Assembly: GCA_009823505.1 (NCBI GenBank)
Contig: VZQC01009559.1
Span: 330,760 to 394,759 of the forward strand
Direction: 5' to 3'
From: Rhizomys pruinosus
Taxonomy: Eukaryota; Chordata; Mammalia; Rodentia; Spalacidae
Length of the DNA: 64,000 nt
A program made the position numbers and the translations under genes. A model generated the notes under the pieces. That model saw only the letters and a program-made list of their open reading frames with translations. It did not search any database and was not told the origin of the DNA. Of the stretch, positions 11,316-22,600 are shown piece by piece; positions within the stretch are counted from its first letter, which is position 1; every line of letters begins with the position of its first letter.

Positions 11316-11645
11316 CTTAGAGTATATGCAAACTTCCAGGGTCTATAAGAAAGGTACATACAGGGGCTGGAGAGATAGCCCAGCAGTTAAGAGCACCGAC
11401 TGCTCTTGCAGAGGACCCGAGTTTGATCCCCAGCACCCACATGGCAAGTAAGAACTATCTGTAACTCCAATTCCAGGAGAACTCCAGTTCCAGGGGAATC
11501 CAAGACCCTCTTCTGACCTCCATGGCATTGCATGACATGGGTGCACAAACCTACATGCAGACAGTACATTCATGCACATACAAAAAAAAATAAAATTTAA
11601 AAAATTTTAAAAAAGAAAGGTACACAGAGTATATGCAAACTGTTG
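11316..11645 (-). repeat. Inverted copies of a ~42-bp repeat, split by a SINE
   Basis: Segments at 11316-11362 and 11622-11645 contain gagtatatgcaaact, 'ccagggtctataagaa' and 'ggtac'. They are the reverse complement of the units at 12434-12572. With the SINE removed they form about 1.5 units. Confidence 0.8.
11363..11613 (+). repeat. Young B3-type SINE with 17-bp duplication, sense
   Basis: Sense copy beginning ggggctggagagatagccca, with two tandem 'ccaattccaggagaact' units near 11466-11499 and an A-rich tail. A 13-bp near-perfect target-site duplication (agaaaggtacata / agaaaggtacaca) lies at 11348-11360 and 11614-11626. It inserted between two copies of the ~42-bp repeat that borders the inverted L1. 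Confidence 0.92.
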
Positions 11646-11990
11646 GTGTTTGGGTGGAATATTCTGTAGATGTCTATGAGGTCCATTTGGAGTAATGTAT
11701 TGTTCAGTTCAGATGTCTCTCTGTTTATCCTTTGTCCAGATGATCTATCCAAAGAGCTCAGTGGGGTATTGAAGTCCCCCACTATTAGCGCTGGGATTAA
11801 TTTGTGCCTTAAGGTGTTGCAGGATTGTGTTTATAAAGTTCAGTGCACTGGAGTTTGGTGCATATGTATTTAAGATTGTGAAATCTTCATGATTAATTGT
11901 TCCTTTTATAAGGATGTAATGGCCCTTTTTGTCTTTTCTGACTATTTTTACTTTGAGGTCTATTTTGTCCAATATTAGAATGGCAACTCC
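11646..11990 (-). pseudogene. LINE-1 ORF2 endonuclease-domain remnant
   Basis: Minus-strand translation shows the apurinic-endonuclease-like motifs of ORF2p: the block around 'FTILNTYAPN' (near 11860-11890), then 'GDFNTPLSSLDRSS' (near 11735-11780), and 'MDLIDIYRIFHP' (near 11655-11690). The GDFN motif carries active-site residues in the family. The match is split over two reading frames, indicating a frameshift between YAPN and GDFN, and the gene stops at the inversion junction. Confidence 0.85.
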
Positions 11991-12253
11991 TGCTTGCTTT
12001 TTGGTACTATTTGCTTGGAATATCTTTTTCCATCCTTTTGCTTTAAGTTGTTACCTGTCCTTGAGGGTTTCTTGTAGACAGCATGTATATGGATTCTGTT
12101 TCCTAATCCATTCCTCCAGTCTATGTCTTTTGATTGGGGAGTTTAAACCATTAATATTTAAGGTTATTATTAAGAGATGTGTGTTTCTTCCTTTCATCTT
12201 ATTTTCTGTTTGCATTCTTGGTCTAGGTTTGTATTTTCACAGGTATACTTTTA

Positions 12254-12433
12254 TTAATTTCTCTCTCTAGCTGCTTGGGGATAAGTGCTTCTTTTCTCTG
12301 AACTTTGAATTGCTTGGAGTAGTTTCTGAAGGGTTGGTTTCCTGGACATGAATTCTTTCATCTCGTTTATGTCATGAAAGTATTTTGTGAGTTTTGTACA
12401 CTGTATTTTGATCACATCTAGAGCCCTTACTCT
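12254..12433 (-). pseudogene. LINE-1 ORF1 C-terminal remnant
   Basis: Minus-strand translation has 'TKYFHDINEMKEFMSRKP' then 'LQKLLQAI', matching the ORF1p C-terminal layout (K-Y-F, then M-x-x-F-x-x-x-x-P, then L-x-x-L-L). ORF1p is the L1 RNA-binding chaperone. The open frame upstream of this block runs into the tandem repeat and is not ORF1-like there. Confidence 0.75.
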
Positions 12434-12572
12434 GTCTGTACCCTTCTTATCAACCCCGGCAGTTTGCATATACTCTCCCTTATCTGTACCCTTCTTATAG
12501 ACTCCAGCAGTTTGTATATACTCTATCTGTACCCTTCTTATAGACCCTGGAAGTTTGCATATTCTCTATCTG
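12434..12572. repeat. ~42-bp tandem repeat, about three units
   Basis: Units at about 12434-12475, 12483-12525 and 12526-12568 share tctgtacccttcttat, a variable 'agac-cc-gcagtt' and 'tgcatatactc'. They lie exactly between the inverted 5' L1 segment and the sense 3' L1 segment. Inverted copies lie at the other end of the inverted segment. Confidence 0.85.
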
Positions 12573-13860
12573 TACAGTGAAGAAAAAAAAACAATCAGTG
12601 AAGTGAAGAGAAAAATCCACAGAGTGGGAGGAAATCGTCACTGCTGGTACATCTGACAGAGCATTAACTTCCAGACTATATAAACTACTTAATAAACAAA
12701 GAAGAAAACAAATGACCCACTCAAGAGATGGAGTAAAGAGCTGAACAGAGACTTCACAAGTGAGGAAGTAAAGATGGCTGAGGAACATCTTAAAAAGTGT
12801 TCAACATCATTAATAATTAAGGAAATGTAAATTAAAACCACTTTAAGATATCATCTCACTCCAATTAAGACTGGCTAAGATCAAGAAAACAAAAGACACC
12901 AAATGCTGGAGAGGTTGTGGGTAAAGGGGAACACTCATCCACTGATGATGGGAAGGTAAACATGTATAACCACTATGGAAAACAGTGTTGGAAACCCTTA
13001 AAAGACTGAAAATGTGGGGCTGGAGAGATGGCCTAGCGGTTAAGAGTGCCGACTGCTCTTGCAGAGGACCAGGGTTCGATCCCCAGCACCCACATGGCGG
13101 CTGAGAACCATCTGTAACTCCAATTCCAGAGAACTCCAGTTCCAGGGGAATCCGACATCCTTTTCTGACCTCCGCAGCATTGCATGACACGGGTGCACAA
13201 ACCTACAGGCAGACAACACATTCATACACACAAATAAATAATAAATAAATAAATGAATAAAAGACTGAAAATGAGCCTATCACCTGACCCAGTCATACCA
13301 CTCCTGGGTATATACCCACAAGACTCATCCTACCACAAAGATACATGCATATTAATGTTATATTTCTCTTTATCTAAAAGCAACTGTGCTCTTAGAATGT
13401 GAATCCCTTAACGGACTCTAGAATTAACCTACTACCTATTTTCAGACTTTATAATTTTAGTACAAGAGTGGAGGGTATGTTTACATATTTTAGAGCAATA
13501 TAAAATTAAAAGGGAATAATGTGGATCCCGAAATATGATTTGGAAATAACATATAATTTATTTTCAGATGACGTGATTTTAGTACATGTGTGACATACAT
13601 AAATGCATATGGTGAAACAATATGGATTAGAGGGAACAACAACAACAACAAAAGAACTGAAACAGAACTGACTGAAGCAGTAGAGTTCTTCCCCCCCAAA
13701 TAATCTTCTGCTTTGAAAAACTTTGAAAAGACTCAGAAAGAAGGTGAGACAGGACATGTATGGTAGACTGCATGAACTTGGGAAGGGCGGGGTGCATGGA
13801 ATTAAACAGAAATGATGTATGAAATGCACAAAACAATAAAAGATAAAAAACTCACAAAAT
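12571..13860 (+). mobile_element. LINE-1 3' fragment (ORF2 C-terminus plus 3' UTR), sense
   Basis: Same region and 3' UTR as the L1 at 9390-10745, with its own substitutions. ORF2-like sequence runs to about 13345, where the C-terminal end is deleted relative to the first copy ('catgcatattaatgttatatttc' joins ORF2 straight to the 3' UTR). The 3' UTR ends in 'caataaaagataaaaa'. A B3 SINE interrupts it at 13015-13258. Confidence 0.87.
13015..13258 (+). repeat. Young B3-type SINE with 17-bp duplication, nested in L1
   Basis: Sense copy with a perfect 15-bp target-site duplication, aaaagactgaaaatg, at 13000-13014 and 13259-13273, both within L1 sequence. Removing it restores the L1 exactly, so the SINE is younger than this L1. 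The duplicated 'ccaattccag(g)agaact' unit is present with one base lost. Confidence 0.96.
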
Positions 13861-15465
13861 CCACAAAATTTGAAAAAAAAACTTTTCACACTTATCCATT
13901 TATGTTTATTATATTTACAAAATGACTGCTCAACTCCCTTGCTGATTTTAAATAATATAGTCATGGGTTGGTATGTTTGTTATTTTGTAGAATGAGTTCA
14001 TTCTAAATTTTGAGTACCATCTCCTAAGATATATGGTTTACAAGTAATTTCTTCCACTTTAAGTTATCCTAATTTGGTTTATTGCTCTTTTTGCTATGAA
14101 GAAAACTTAAGTATAATCTCATCCTTCTCATTTATTCAAAACCAGTCATTGCCTTGAGCAATATTAAAGGACATTTTCCTCAAGGAGCAAATGGTTTCAG
14201 TACTGATGTTGAATTTTTAATCAATCTTGGTTGAATATTGTGTATTGTATAAGGCAGGAGTTCAATTTTTTAAACAAAATATTTATTATTTTTATTTTAT
14301 GTGTATGAGTGTGTTGTCTAGATCTATGTAAGTGTACCCATGTCATGTAATGCCCATGGAGGTCGGAACAGAGTGTTGGATCCCCTGGAATGGGAGTTAA
14401 GACCATTGGTAATCACCATGTGGGTGCTGGGATTTGAGTGCAGGTCCTCTGCAAGAGCAGACGTAGTCTTAACCACTGATCCACCTCTCCAGACTCAACA
14501 AGATTTGAATTTGTCATAGATTTAGTTTTTCCAACACAAAGTATGAAAGAGATATTTTTTTCACTTGTTGAGTATTCTTAGTGTCTGTCAAAGATAAGTT
14601 TACAGTGTACACGTTGGGTTCATTCCTAACTATAAACTCTCTTCTATTGGTCTGGGTATTTTAACTAGTGTAACTTCATTGTTATAATTTGACATCAGGA
14701 AGTATAATGCCTTCAGATTTGTTCTTTTATTTTCTTCAGGATTGCTTTAGATCTTCGAAGAATTTATTTTTTAATTTGTGCTTATGTGTGTATAGGATTG
14801 TGTGCATCCATATGATTATTAGATTTTTTAAAAACATTTCTGTGACAGTGCCACTGATACTTTTAACAGAGACTGATTGAATCTGTTAGATCACTTAGAG
14901 TAGTATGAACACTGTAACAATTTTAGAAGTTAACAATTTTAGATGGAGTCTTTAGTGTTTTGTAAAATGTAGGAGCATGTTTTCTGCCAACAAAGAGTAT
15001 TTTCTTTTTCTTTCTCATTTGAATGGGATTATTTTCTTGGTTAGTTATTCTGAATTGACTTTCAATCCTATACTGAACAGAAATAGTGGGAGTAGACATA
15101 CACACCTTGTCCCTGATCTTAGGAGAAAACTTATTATTTTTCACCATTCAGCATGATGTTGAATATGGGCTTAGCTTATGTGATCTATATTGTTTTAAAG
15201 TATCTGTATATTTTATACTTATTATATTGAGAATTTTAATCATGAATATATGTGGAATTTTGTCAACTGACTCTTCTGCATCTATAGAGGCAGATATGTG
15301 TTTTGTCCTTCATGCTGTTAATGAGATATATTGCATTAATGCTTTGTACATTTAAAGCCATTCTTACATCTAAAAAATAAATCCTACTTTATCACAGTCC
15401 ATGGGTCTTTAAATGTGTTTGAGGATTTTTGTTTCTATGTTCATTAGAGTTAGTTACTTAAAAAT
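13861..15465 (-). mobile_element. Ancient LINE-1 ORF2 fragment, antisense, split by an old B3
   Basis: The plus strand shows the antisense L1 landmarks in order: 'aaggacattttcctcaagg', 'ttggttgaatattgtgtattgtataagg', then after the SINE 'ctattggtctgggtattttaac', 'gacatcaggaagtataatgcc', 'cactattcctgtt'-type region, 'ccattcagcatgatgttgaatatggg', 'ggaattttgtcaactgactcttctgcatctat' and 'tttgaggatttttgtttctatgttcat'. Strong divergence and many indels; no frame survives. Confidence 0.75.
14270..14496 (-). repeat. B3-type SINE, old copy, antisense, nested in ancient L1
   Basis: Antisense B3 with 'gcaatgcc'-type, 'ggatcccctggaatgggagtt' and 'caccatgtgggtgctgg' landmarks and an eroded head. Only one 'cctggaa' unit, so it predates the 17-bp duplication. 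It splits the L1 continuum at 13861-15465. Confidence 0.82.
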
Positions 15466-15514
15466 TTCTTTCTCACTGTGCACATTAGTACCTTTTTTGT
15501 TGCACCCCTCTGAA

Positions 15515-16080
15515 ACCTGATGACCTGTGTCTCCTCAGTTCACACTAATCTCAACACTAATGTCTTTCAAGTTCCTACTAGAATGGCTTGCTAAGATCTG
15601 CTTGCAGATTTCAGCTTCTTTGCTAGAACAAAGTTTCAAAATCTTGCACATTCTTCCAAAAGGCAACACACAGAGGTGGGTTCTTCTCACTCCTTGATAC
15701 CAAATTCTGTATTAGTTTCTTTTCTGTTGGTAGGAAAAAATAGCAGCACCAAAAGTGACTTATGGGAGAAAGACTTTATTTTGTCTTACAGTTTCAGAAG
15801 GAGAGGCCATAATGGTGAGCATGGCATGGCAGTAGGTAGTTGGAGGAGGAATCTGAGCCATCATATCTTTAACCACAAATAGGAAGCTGAGAGAGAGAGA
15901 AAACAAAACAAAACAAAACAAAACAAAACAAAAACAAAAAAAACAAAACAAACAAAACAAAACAAAACAAAACAAAACAAAAAAAAACGGATGCAGGCAG
16001 CAAGTATCTCCCAGGCCTCCAATCCAAGACTCTCTAAGTGGCATTTAGGAGGGTTCAAAGCTTCACATGACAACATTACA
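15515..16080 (+). repeat. URR1-like (hAT-type) rodent repeat
   Basis: The segment after about 15705 begins 'gtattagtttcttttctgttg', with 'caccaaaagtgacttatgg' and 'tttattttgtcttacagttt', the end sequence of a common rodent DNA-transposon-like repeat that I take for URR1. The preceding 'ctactagaatggcttgctaag' stretch usually accompanies it. A (CAAAA)n expansion interrupts it. Related copies: 35850-36235, 39108-39470 and 41337-41750. Confidence 0.5.
15899..15987. repeat. (CAAAA)n simple repeat
   Basis: About 17 units of AAAAC with minor length changes. The Phe/Cys-rich minus-strand open frames across it are artefacts. Confidence 0.95.
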
Positions 16081-17178
16081 CCAGTGTCCTCTGGTTTATT
16101 TTCTGAAATCTGTAGTCTTCTCAGATGCTTAATGTAGTTGAGGCTGCGTCAAGGTCTTGACAGCCACTGGGTGATGATGATGGTCAGCCAACCATGGATG
16201 GCACTGGGGACATATGTGGGCAGTCCAGCTTGTCTCTGTTTTGCCAGTGGGCATGGTCAGCCAAGCCACTTCTCTTATGAAGGTGTTCTTGGCTCTGCCA
16301 TCTTGGCTCTGCCATCTTGGCTCTGCCATCTTGGCTCTCCAGTTATTATCCCTCTCACTTGCCAAGTCCTGGGTTCAGAAATTTGAAATTAATATAGAAA
16401 CATCAAGATTCTTAATAAAATGAAGAGGCCCAGAGTCATGTTTCTAGATCCTTCGCTGAGCACCACCACCACTGTTATTGTTCCAACTGCCCTGCCATTT
16501 TGGTCCTCTAATTATTTTCTTTCTTACTTGCCATGTCCTGGGTTGAGAATTTTGAGATAAATATAGAAGTGCCTGTGGTCAGGAAAATATTCTTCTTGAA
16601 TGATAAGGTTCTTCACATAATCAATTGGACTTACTAAGTCTCTTAGGGGCTGGAATGGTCCAGAACCAGCTGCCTGTGGAATAAATACCTCATTCTGCCA
16701 CCAGCTTATATTCTTCAGCTCTTATACTGTTATTCTGACTACATCGAATTAACTATTATTTGTTCTTTTGTGGCTCACTGAGCTCTTTCAAACAATTATA
16801 TTGGATAATTTTGCTCAGGTAATTAATAGACTTTCATTTCTTTGACATCAGTTATTGGAAGGTTATCAATTTACTTTGTTGTCTTCCAGTTCTCTGTTTT
16901 TTTTTTTTTTTTTTTTCATTTTTAACCCCCATGTTCTCTAGTCATTAATGAATGGCTTTGGGAAAGACACACCATCATCAGATAGGCTCTTGTTTCCTTT
17001 TGGTGGTGTGTCTTTTCTCAATCATACAGTCCACGCTGGGTGTTCACCCCGCCCCCCGATTGTTTTCCTGAGGGGGAAGGAAGAATCTTGAATGTAAAAG
17101 TTTATATACTCATTCTGGATTATGCACAATAGAGTTGAATGAACAGCCTTTGCTTCTGACACCTCTATAACGAGTTGT
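16081..17178. other. Unclassified sequence, possibly an old LTR
   Basis: Holds a 14-bp tandem repeat (16289-16340) and a diverged duplication: the block at about 16320-16400 ('ccatcttggctctccagttatt...cttgccaagtcctgggttcagaa') recurs at about 16490-16570. An 'aataaatac' near 16680 could be a polyadenylation signal. This is suggestive of an LTR, but no termini are visible. A T19-20 run lies at 16897-16916. A 63-codon frame at 17022-17213 is not recognisable. Confidence 0.3.
16289..16340. repeat. 14-bp tandem repeat, 3.7 units
   Basis: Three exact units of ttggctctgccatc at 16289-16330 followed by ttggctctcc. Exact identity points to recent slippage. Confidence 0.95.
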
Positions 17179-17581
17179 CCACTGCTGCTGGGAATGTAAA
17201 CTTGTACAACCATTATGGAAACCAGTGTGGAGAACCCTTAAAAGACTGAAAATGAGCCTACCACCTGACCCAGTCATACCACTCCTAGGTATATAACCAC
17301 AAGACTCATACTACCACAAAGATACATGTACATTCATGTTTATTGCAGCTCTATTCACAATAGCAAAGAATTGGAACCAACCCAAATGTCCCTCAACAGA
17401 CAGTGGATGACAAAAATCTGGTACATCTATACAACGGTGTACTATTCAGCGGTAAAGAAAGGATGAAGCCATTAGGCTAAGTGAAGTAACACAGTCCCAG
17501 AAAAACAAGCAGCAAATGATTTCCCTCATTTGTGGATGCTAACACCAAATCCCCAGTTGAAAGGCAAGCTGAACAACATTA

Positions 17582-17622
17582 TATATATTATATATTATAT
17601 TATTATATATATATATATATAT
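17582..17622. repeat. (TA)n microsatellite
   Basis: AT-alternating tract at the junction between the L1 3' UTR and the inserted B1. Confidence 0.9.
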
Positions 17623-17767
17623 TGGTCTTTTTGAGACAGGGTCTCCCTGTATCCCCAGCTGTCCTGGAACTCACTCTGTAGACCAGGCTGGCCTTGAACT
17701 CACAAAGATACGCCTGCCTCTGCCTCCCAAGTGCTAGGGTTAAAGGTGTGCACCACCACGCCCAGCA
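17623..17767 (-). repeat. B1 SINE, antisense, nested in L1
   Basis: Nearly intact antisense B1: 'gagacagggtctccctgtat', 'cctggaactcactctgtaga', 'aggctggccttgaactcaca', ending at the 'ccaccacgcccagc' head. The tattatat-type sequence on both sides fits a target-site duplication but is too simple to be certain. Confidence 0.93.
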
Positions 17768-18112
17768 TATTATTATATTTCTTTTTATCTGAAAACAACT
17801 ATGCTGTTATAATGTAAATCTCTTAAGGGGCTCTAGAATCGACCCACCACTTATTTGCAGACTTTGTAATCACTGTATATGGGTGGAAGGTATGTATCCA
17901 TATTTTACAGTAATATAAAATTAAAGGAGGAAAATGTAAATTCCTAAAAATAAAAAAAGGGAAAAAAAAGACTGGGAGAAAGATGCAGGACATTTATGGC
18001 AGAACGCATGATCTGGGGTGGTGTGGGAGGAAGGGAAAGGGGAATATCTCTAAATTGGACTGAAAAATGGTGTCTGAAATACACAAAACATCAATAAAAG
18101 CATTATATTAAA

Positions 18113-18717
18113 AACCAGGGTTGTCTAGGGAAACACGCGCAGAGAGCTGTCCATGGTGGAGGAATGAGTTATCGGCAGCATTAGGACCCTTTGTTGCTGG
18201 TTGCAGGCTAATTTAAAGGACTCCAAACTGCAAGATCTACTGCTTGGTGCTGTGAGAAATTAGTGTGTACATGACCCTTTATTCAATTTTAAGTGCTAAT
18301 GGTCATAAAAATCTTCCTTCTCCCTTGTTCTCAATCTCTTCCAGCTATAGAGCTCTGTGATCACCTCACTATTTTTTGATGGGGTAAGAAAGGATTGGCT
18401 ACTTGGGCAGCATCCTATGCAGCTTTAGAAACCAGTCCTCACAACATTTCTTCTTTTTCTGTCCATAGGAAGTACTGAAGGGAAAAGTGGTCTCTCTTAG
18501 CACCAGCAATGCAAAATCGGGGTGGGGCTAATGTAGATAAAGTGAAACTGCTCCTTTTGTCCTCTTCCAGATGCCTGTTTTGAGTTTCATTTTTCACTCT
18601 ATAAGTGAGTGTACCGTTACTTCTCCACTGGACTCCTGTTTGCCAGCAGAAGTGTATTGTGGGAAGATGATGGCAGAAAACCCTTGTCCCACCATTTGCT
18701 GATGTCCCTTTGATTTG
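18113..18717. other. No gene seen; unique sequence
   Basis: No family recognised and no sizeable open frame. Confidence 0.55.
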
Positions 18718-18965
18718 TATATTTTAATGATTGTATTATTTTTATTTTATATGTATATTTTTATTTTACATGCATAAGTGTATTGCCTGCATGTGTGTAA
18801 AAGCACCCATGTCATGCCGTGCCCACGATGAAAGAAAATGGTGTCAGATATCCTGGAAGTTGATTTACAGATGATGGTTAGTTGCCATGTGGGTACTGAG
18901 AACTGAACCTAGGTCCTCTGCAAGAGCAGCCTGTGCTCTTAACTGCTGAGCCATCTCTCCAGCCC
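18718..18965 (-). repeat. B3-type SINE, old copy, antisense
   Basis: Antisense B3 ending in 'ctgagccatctctccagccc'. One 'cctggaagttgattt' unit, no duplication, CpGs mostly decayed. Confidence 0.87.
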
Positions 18966-21900
18966 TGACTTGTAACATTCATAAAGGATCACTCTGTATA
19001 TATGGAATAGCAAGAACAGAAGCAGAGAGTTGAATTACTGTAGGGTTATGGGACCAAAAGGGTAAAACAAGGTGGGTTAGAAGAATAGTAGTAGCAGTGG
19101 ACAAGTGTAAATTATGGATGTATTTTGAGAGTAAATTGACAGAATTTAAGATGGATTAGATGTTTAATGATAAAAATTGACAACATCATACTGACATAAA
19201 ATTCTTAAGCCTGAGAAACTGGAAGAATGGGATTTCCACTTAGAAAGATGATCAAATGTAGTGATTTGGGAGGGGGCAAATGGAGAGTTTATTTTATTAG
19301 ATGTCTCCCAGTGAACAATGCAAGGGAGATGCAGGATAGGCAATTGAAGTAGGAGTTTGCTATCAAAGACAGAAATTCAGGATGGAAACATTGGAGTCTC
19401 CAAAATGTTAATGGTTTCAATGTAGGACCATCTGTAGGAAGAGCAACATCAGAGAAGATGGTTGCTTGGGAGTAATCTTACTCCTTAAACATGTACGGCT
19501 GGAGCAATAAAGAGAAAAAGAAATTGGTATTTTCTGAAGATAAGTTCCTTATGTAACAGGAAGGAAACAAAAACAACGTGGTGTCTTAGCAAAGAACAGA
19601 TTTCAAGGAGGCTATGATAAGCTGTGTACAGGTTCAACTGGTTTAGCAAGGAGTAACCTGCAGTCAGCTCAGTCTTGGACAAACCCAGGAATAGTTTGGG
19701 GTTGCTAAATAAGCCCCAACCACATTATCAATCTGTAGGCATGGTAATGTAATTCCAATAGCATATCATTTCTGCATTCTATTCTCAGTTCCTCCTCAGT
19801 AACCAAGTAATGATTAATAGTCAGGTTCTCTCAAGCAGACATCATTTTAGACACCAGGAAGATAACTGCTTATTTTCTTTTAAGAAGCCCTAAGAATGAA
19901 CTCTCTGTACTCTCTGCCAGCCATTTTTGTGTTTTGTCAATCTGAAGCTGAATACATTTTTCTTTATGTTTAACTGAACTCTATGTCTAGGCCCATTTTT
20001 TCCTGTCAGGTCTTCTGCCAATATGGAGAGCAATCAATCACCATCACCTTCATAAAAATGCCCTTTGTGTACTTGAAACTAGTAATCAGATCACCTCTTA
20101 ACTTGCTCTTCTATAGGATAAACAACACTGCTGCCTTTCATCTTCCCTTAAAGGCTCTACTTTTACCCTCTCCATGTGTATGAAAACAGCATATTAAGTA
20201 AGGATATCTCCTCTAGGCCTTCTTGTCCTCAGTCCCTACAGATATATTTTTATAGTATTTATAACCCACAATAGCATCTTTACTTACAAGAGGCAGATGA
20301 ATTTCTTCCAGTTTTAGATTCTATCATCAAGCTGCCCTCAGTGGTGTGCACCCACAGAAAGCATAGGGATGTGTGCCTTTCTGTCTCTTTGTGTGCGTAT
20401 ATGAGTGTCTGTGAGTTCATTCTTTCTTTGTGCATTTATGAGTAGCTATGGATACATTCTTTGTGTCTCTGTATACATGTATATATGAACATGTACACAT
20501 ATATGAATGTGTTTATGAATACATATGTAGGTGTCTGTCTATGTGTCTGTGTGTATGCTTACAGATACAAGGAGAGAGCACCTCTGACTCAGGATTAGCT
20601 CAAAAAGTGATTACTTCAGCTTGGTGGCTACCTGTCAGGCACCTGAACGTTCGGCTCCTGTCACTTATTAGCAAGATTCCATCTTTCAGTATTTCTGTGT
20701 GCCTTGAAATGTTTGGGGTACTTGCCTTTCTTCTAAATCAGGTTCAAGGAAATTATCTTCCTATTACTGCTATCCACATTTGTCCTACTTTCAAATATAC
20801 TCTATCCATCTTGTAAGTATGAAACTCAAGGCACGAGAAATTGTGGCAGGCAGAAAAGCAATTTTGGAAGGAAAGCTGTAGTATATAGATGACAGGTACT
20901 GCAGAGATAGCATGGTGCGTAGTAGGATGCTGTGGCATCATTGAGAAAGGATCTATAATGCACCCATCACTGACAGGTATTTTATCTGGATGCAATTTTC
21001 CAGATTTTATATCTTATGATATTAATTGGCTCTCATGCATTTAATTCTGTTTTAGCCACTCATCCTGACTAGACAATTAGTCAGCGAGAATCAACTCCCA
21101 GGGAATAAAAAAAATTGCCTTTATTTTTTCCATATGTGAAATGGAATGTTGTATAACTCCGAGAGGGCAGAGCACTCTGACATATGTTAACACATGAGGA
21201 ACTCTCTATAATGCAGTGCTTTAATTCTATCCTGCAATTCCAGCAGGGTAGAAAACCATGGCCCTTTACAAAGATTTATAAATGTTTGATTGTATCCAGA
21301 TGCCCTAATTGTATCTGTGTCTGCAGTCACCAGTGTGCTGGTTCAATCCGATATTCTGAAAGCTTGCCTTTTTTCAAAGGTTAAAGCTGAAAATAAAAGC
21401 AACACTGCTTTGTAATGTCTATTGATCCTCAGTTTATAATAATGCCCTTGCTATTGTGGAGAACCATTGCTGATCCTGACAACCGTGGTTTGCTTTTAGT
21501 CTTAGCTACTAAGGCTTTTAAATGGGCAGGTGGAATGTTCTCTGGAATGTTCGCTCTTCCAAGTGGTTACCATTTAACAACACAGAATATGTTAAAATGA
21601 TAGGCTGCCAGGCCATAAACCCAAAGAAAGAAGAGGAGGCAAATATAGTTCCTCTTCTTTCCTTGCTCCTGCTGACTGCAGAGGTCTCCATACAACAGGG
21701 AAACATAATGAAATTTATCACTAGATCAGCCTTCCAAAAGACTAGGAGGTCGAAAGCATCTTTCTCTGGGAGGTGGTATTTTCCATAGGGAGAGGTGAGC
21801 TTCCTGGACCCTAGCATGGCATCTCCCTTGTTTAGCCGGAAGCTGAAAATCAGCAGAGGATGCAGTGGTGCACAAATGTGCACTGAAATTAAAAAAAAAA

Positions 21901-22449
21901 TGTTCACTGACCTTTAGGAGCCTTCGTGCTGCTTAAGAATTTACTGACCTACAGGCAATTACTGCACGCAAATGCCTCACTTCTTCTGGGAATTCTATGT
22001 TGGGGTTTTGCCTGCAGCTTTTCTTGATTCTTTCTTTCTCTAAGCAGCCATGCTCCCCAGCAAGACCCCAACGGCTTCGGCTCACAGGGATGGTGTGGGA
22101 CCAGCCTCTCTGCTCGTTGTCCCTCTACTGCTGTTTGCTTGCACACATTTAGTTACCAGGAAATGTGGAGTCAGCTCTGCTCCGACGCCACTTAATTTTC
22201 TTCACCCTGTGCAGTGGGTTTTTCTCTTCTGCTGCCCCAGCTGTTCTTGCTTTTCCCAGGGCGGCGGCGTCCACCCCAGCTGCAATCTGTGCTTCCAACA
22301 AAGTTCCTTAGTTGCCTACTTGACCTTAGCTGCCCTGCCTAGATTTTTCATTTCCTGAGCCTTCCAAACCAACATTAAAAACATTGTGGTAGCAGCTGCA
22401 GCAATAGCAACTGACAACAACATTAATGGGGATGGTGGCAGGGAACTGA
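18966..22449. other. Low-repeat unique sequence, no gene seen
   Basis: About 3.5 kb without a recognised lineage-specific repeat. A TG-rich low-complexity patch lies at 20380-20565. Open frames of 122 codons (20448-20816, plus) and 129 codons (21518-21907, minus) have no domains and the second overlaps an 88-codon frame on the other strand. A locally GC-richer patch spans about 22040-22290 without a recognisable product. Confidence 0.5.
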
Positions 22450-22600
22450 TGCAGGAGACAGAACTGGATTCAAATGCTCCATGGGCATCTGTTACCTTGG
22501 GCTGGTTGCTTAACTCTTCTGAGCTTTGGTTTCTTTGACCATAAGAAGAACTTGCCAATCGGTTGTAAGAATGAAAAAATACATATAAAACAAATAATAT
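22450..22600 (+). repeat. MIR SINE fragment
   Basis: Good MIR layout: 'acagaactggattcaaatgctc', 'ttaccttgggctggttgcttaac', 'tctgagctttggtttcttt', 'gttgtaagaatg'. The minus-strand frame through it is not a gene. Confidence 0.75.

Larger units (their letters stand above)
11646..12433 (-). mobile_element. LINE-1 segment (ORF1 end to ORF2 endonuclease), inverted
   Basis: On the minus strand this runs from the ORF1 C-terminus through the inter-ORF spacer into the ORF2 endonuclease domain. The following L1 piece at 12571-13860 is the ORF2 C-terminus on the plus strand. A 5' piece inverted in front of a 3' piece is the known product of twin-primed L1 integration, so I infer both are one insertion event. 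Confidence 0.8.
17180..18112 (+). mobile_element. LINE-1 3' fragment (ORF2 C-terminus plus 3' UTR), split by B1
   Basis: Starts at the ORF2 region coding '[12 protein letters not shown]'-type sequence ('ccactgctgctgggaatgta') and ends with the young 3' UTR ('gatgcaggacatttatggca', G-rich stretch, 'acatcaataaaagcattata', A-run). A block in the ORF2 end around 'gaaaggatgaagccattagg' is deleted relative to the 9390 copy. A B1 and a TA repeat interrupt it at 17580-17767. Confidence 0.87.

Noticed and set aside
13506..13964. 152-codon open frame on the minus strand
   Set aside because: It lies antisense to an L1 3' UTR and runs into ancient L1 sequence; the Phe/Cys-rich translation is an artefact.
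14740..14870. Small B3-like words near 'tttaatttgtgcttatgtgtgtatagg'
   Set aside because: Too short and diverged, and the position fits the surrounding ancient L1.
20380..20565. Possible old B3 SINE in a TG-rich patch
   Set aside because: TG-rich words occur without head, boxes or body landmarks; called low complexity only.
22316..22558. Minus-strand frame with a hydrophobic stretch resembling a membrane segment
   Set aside because: Its 5' half is antisense to a MIR and there is no supporting context.
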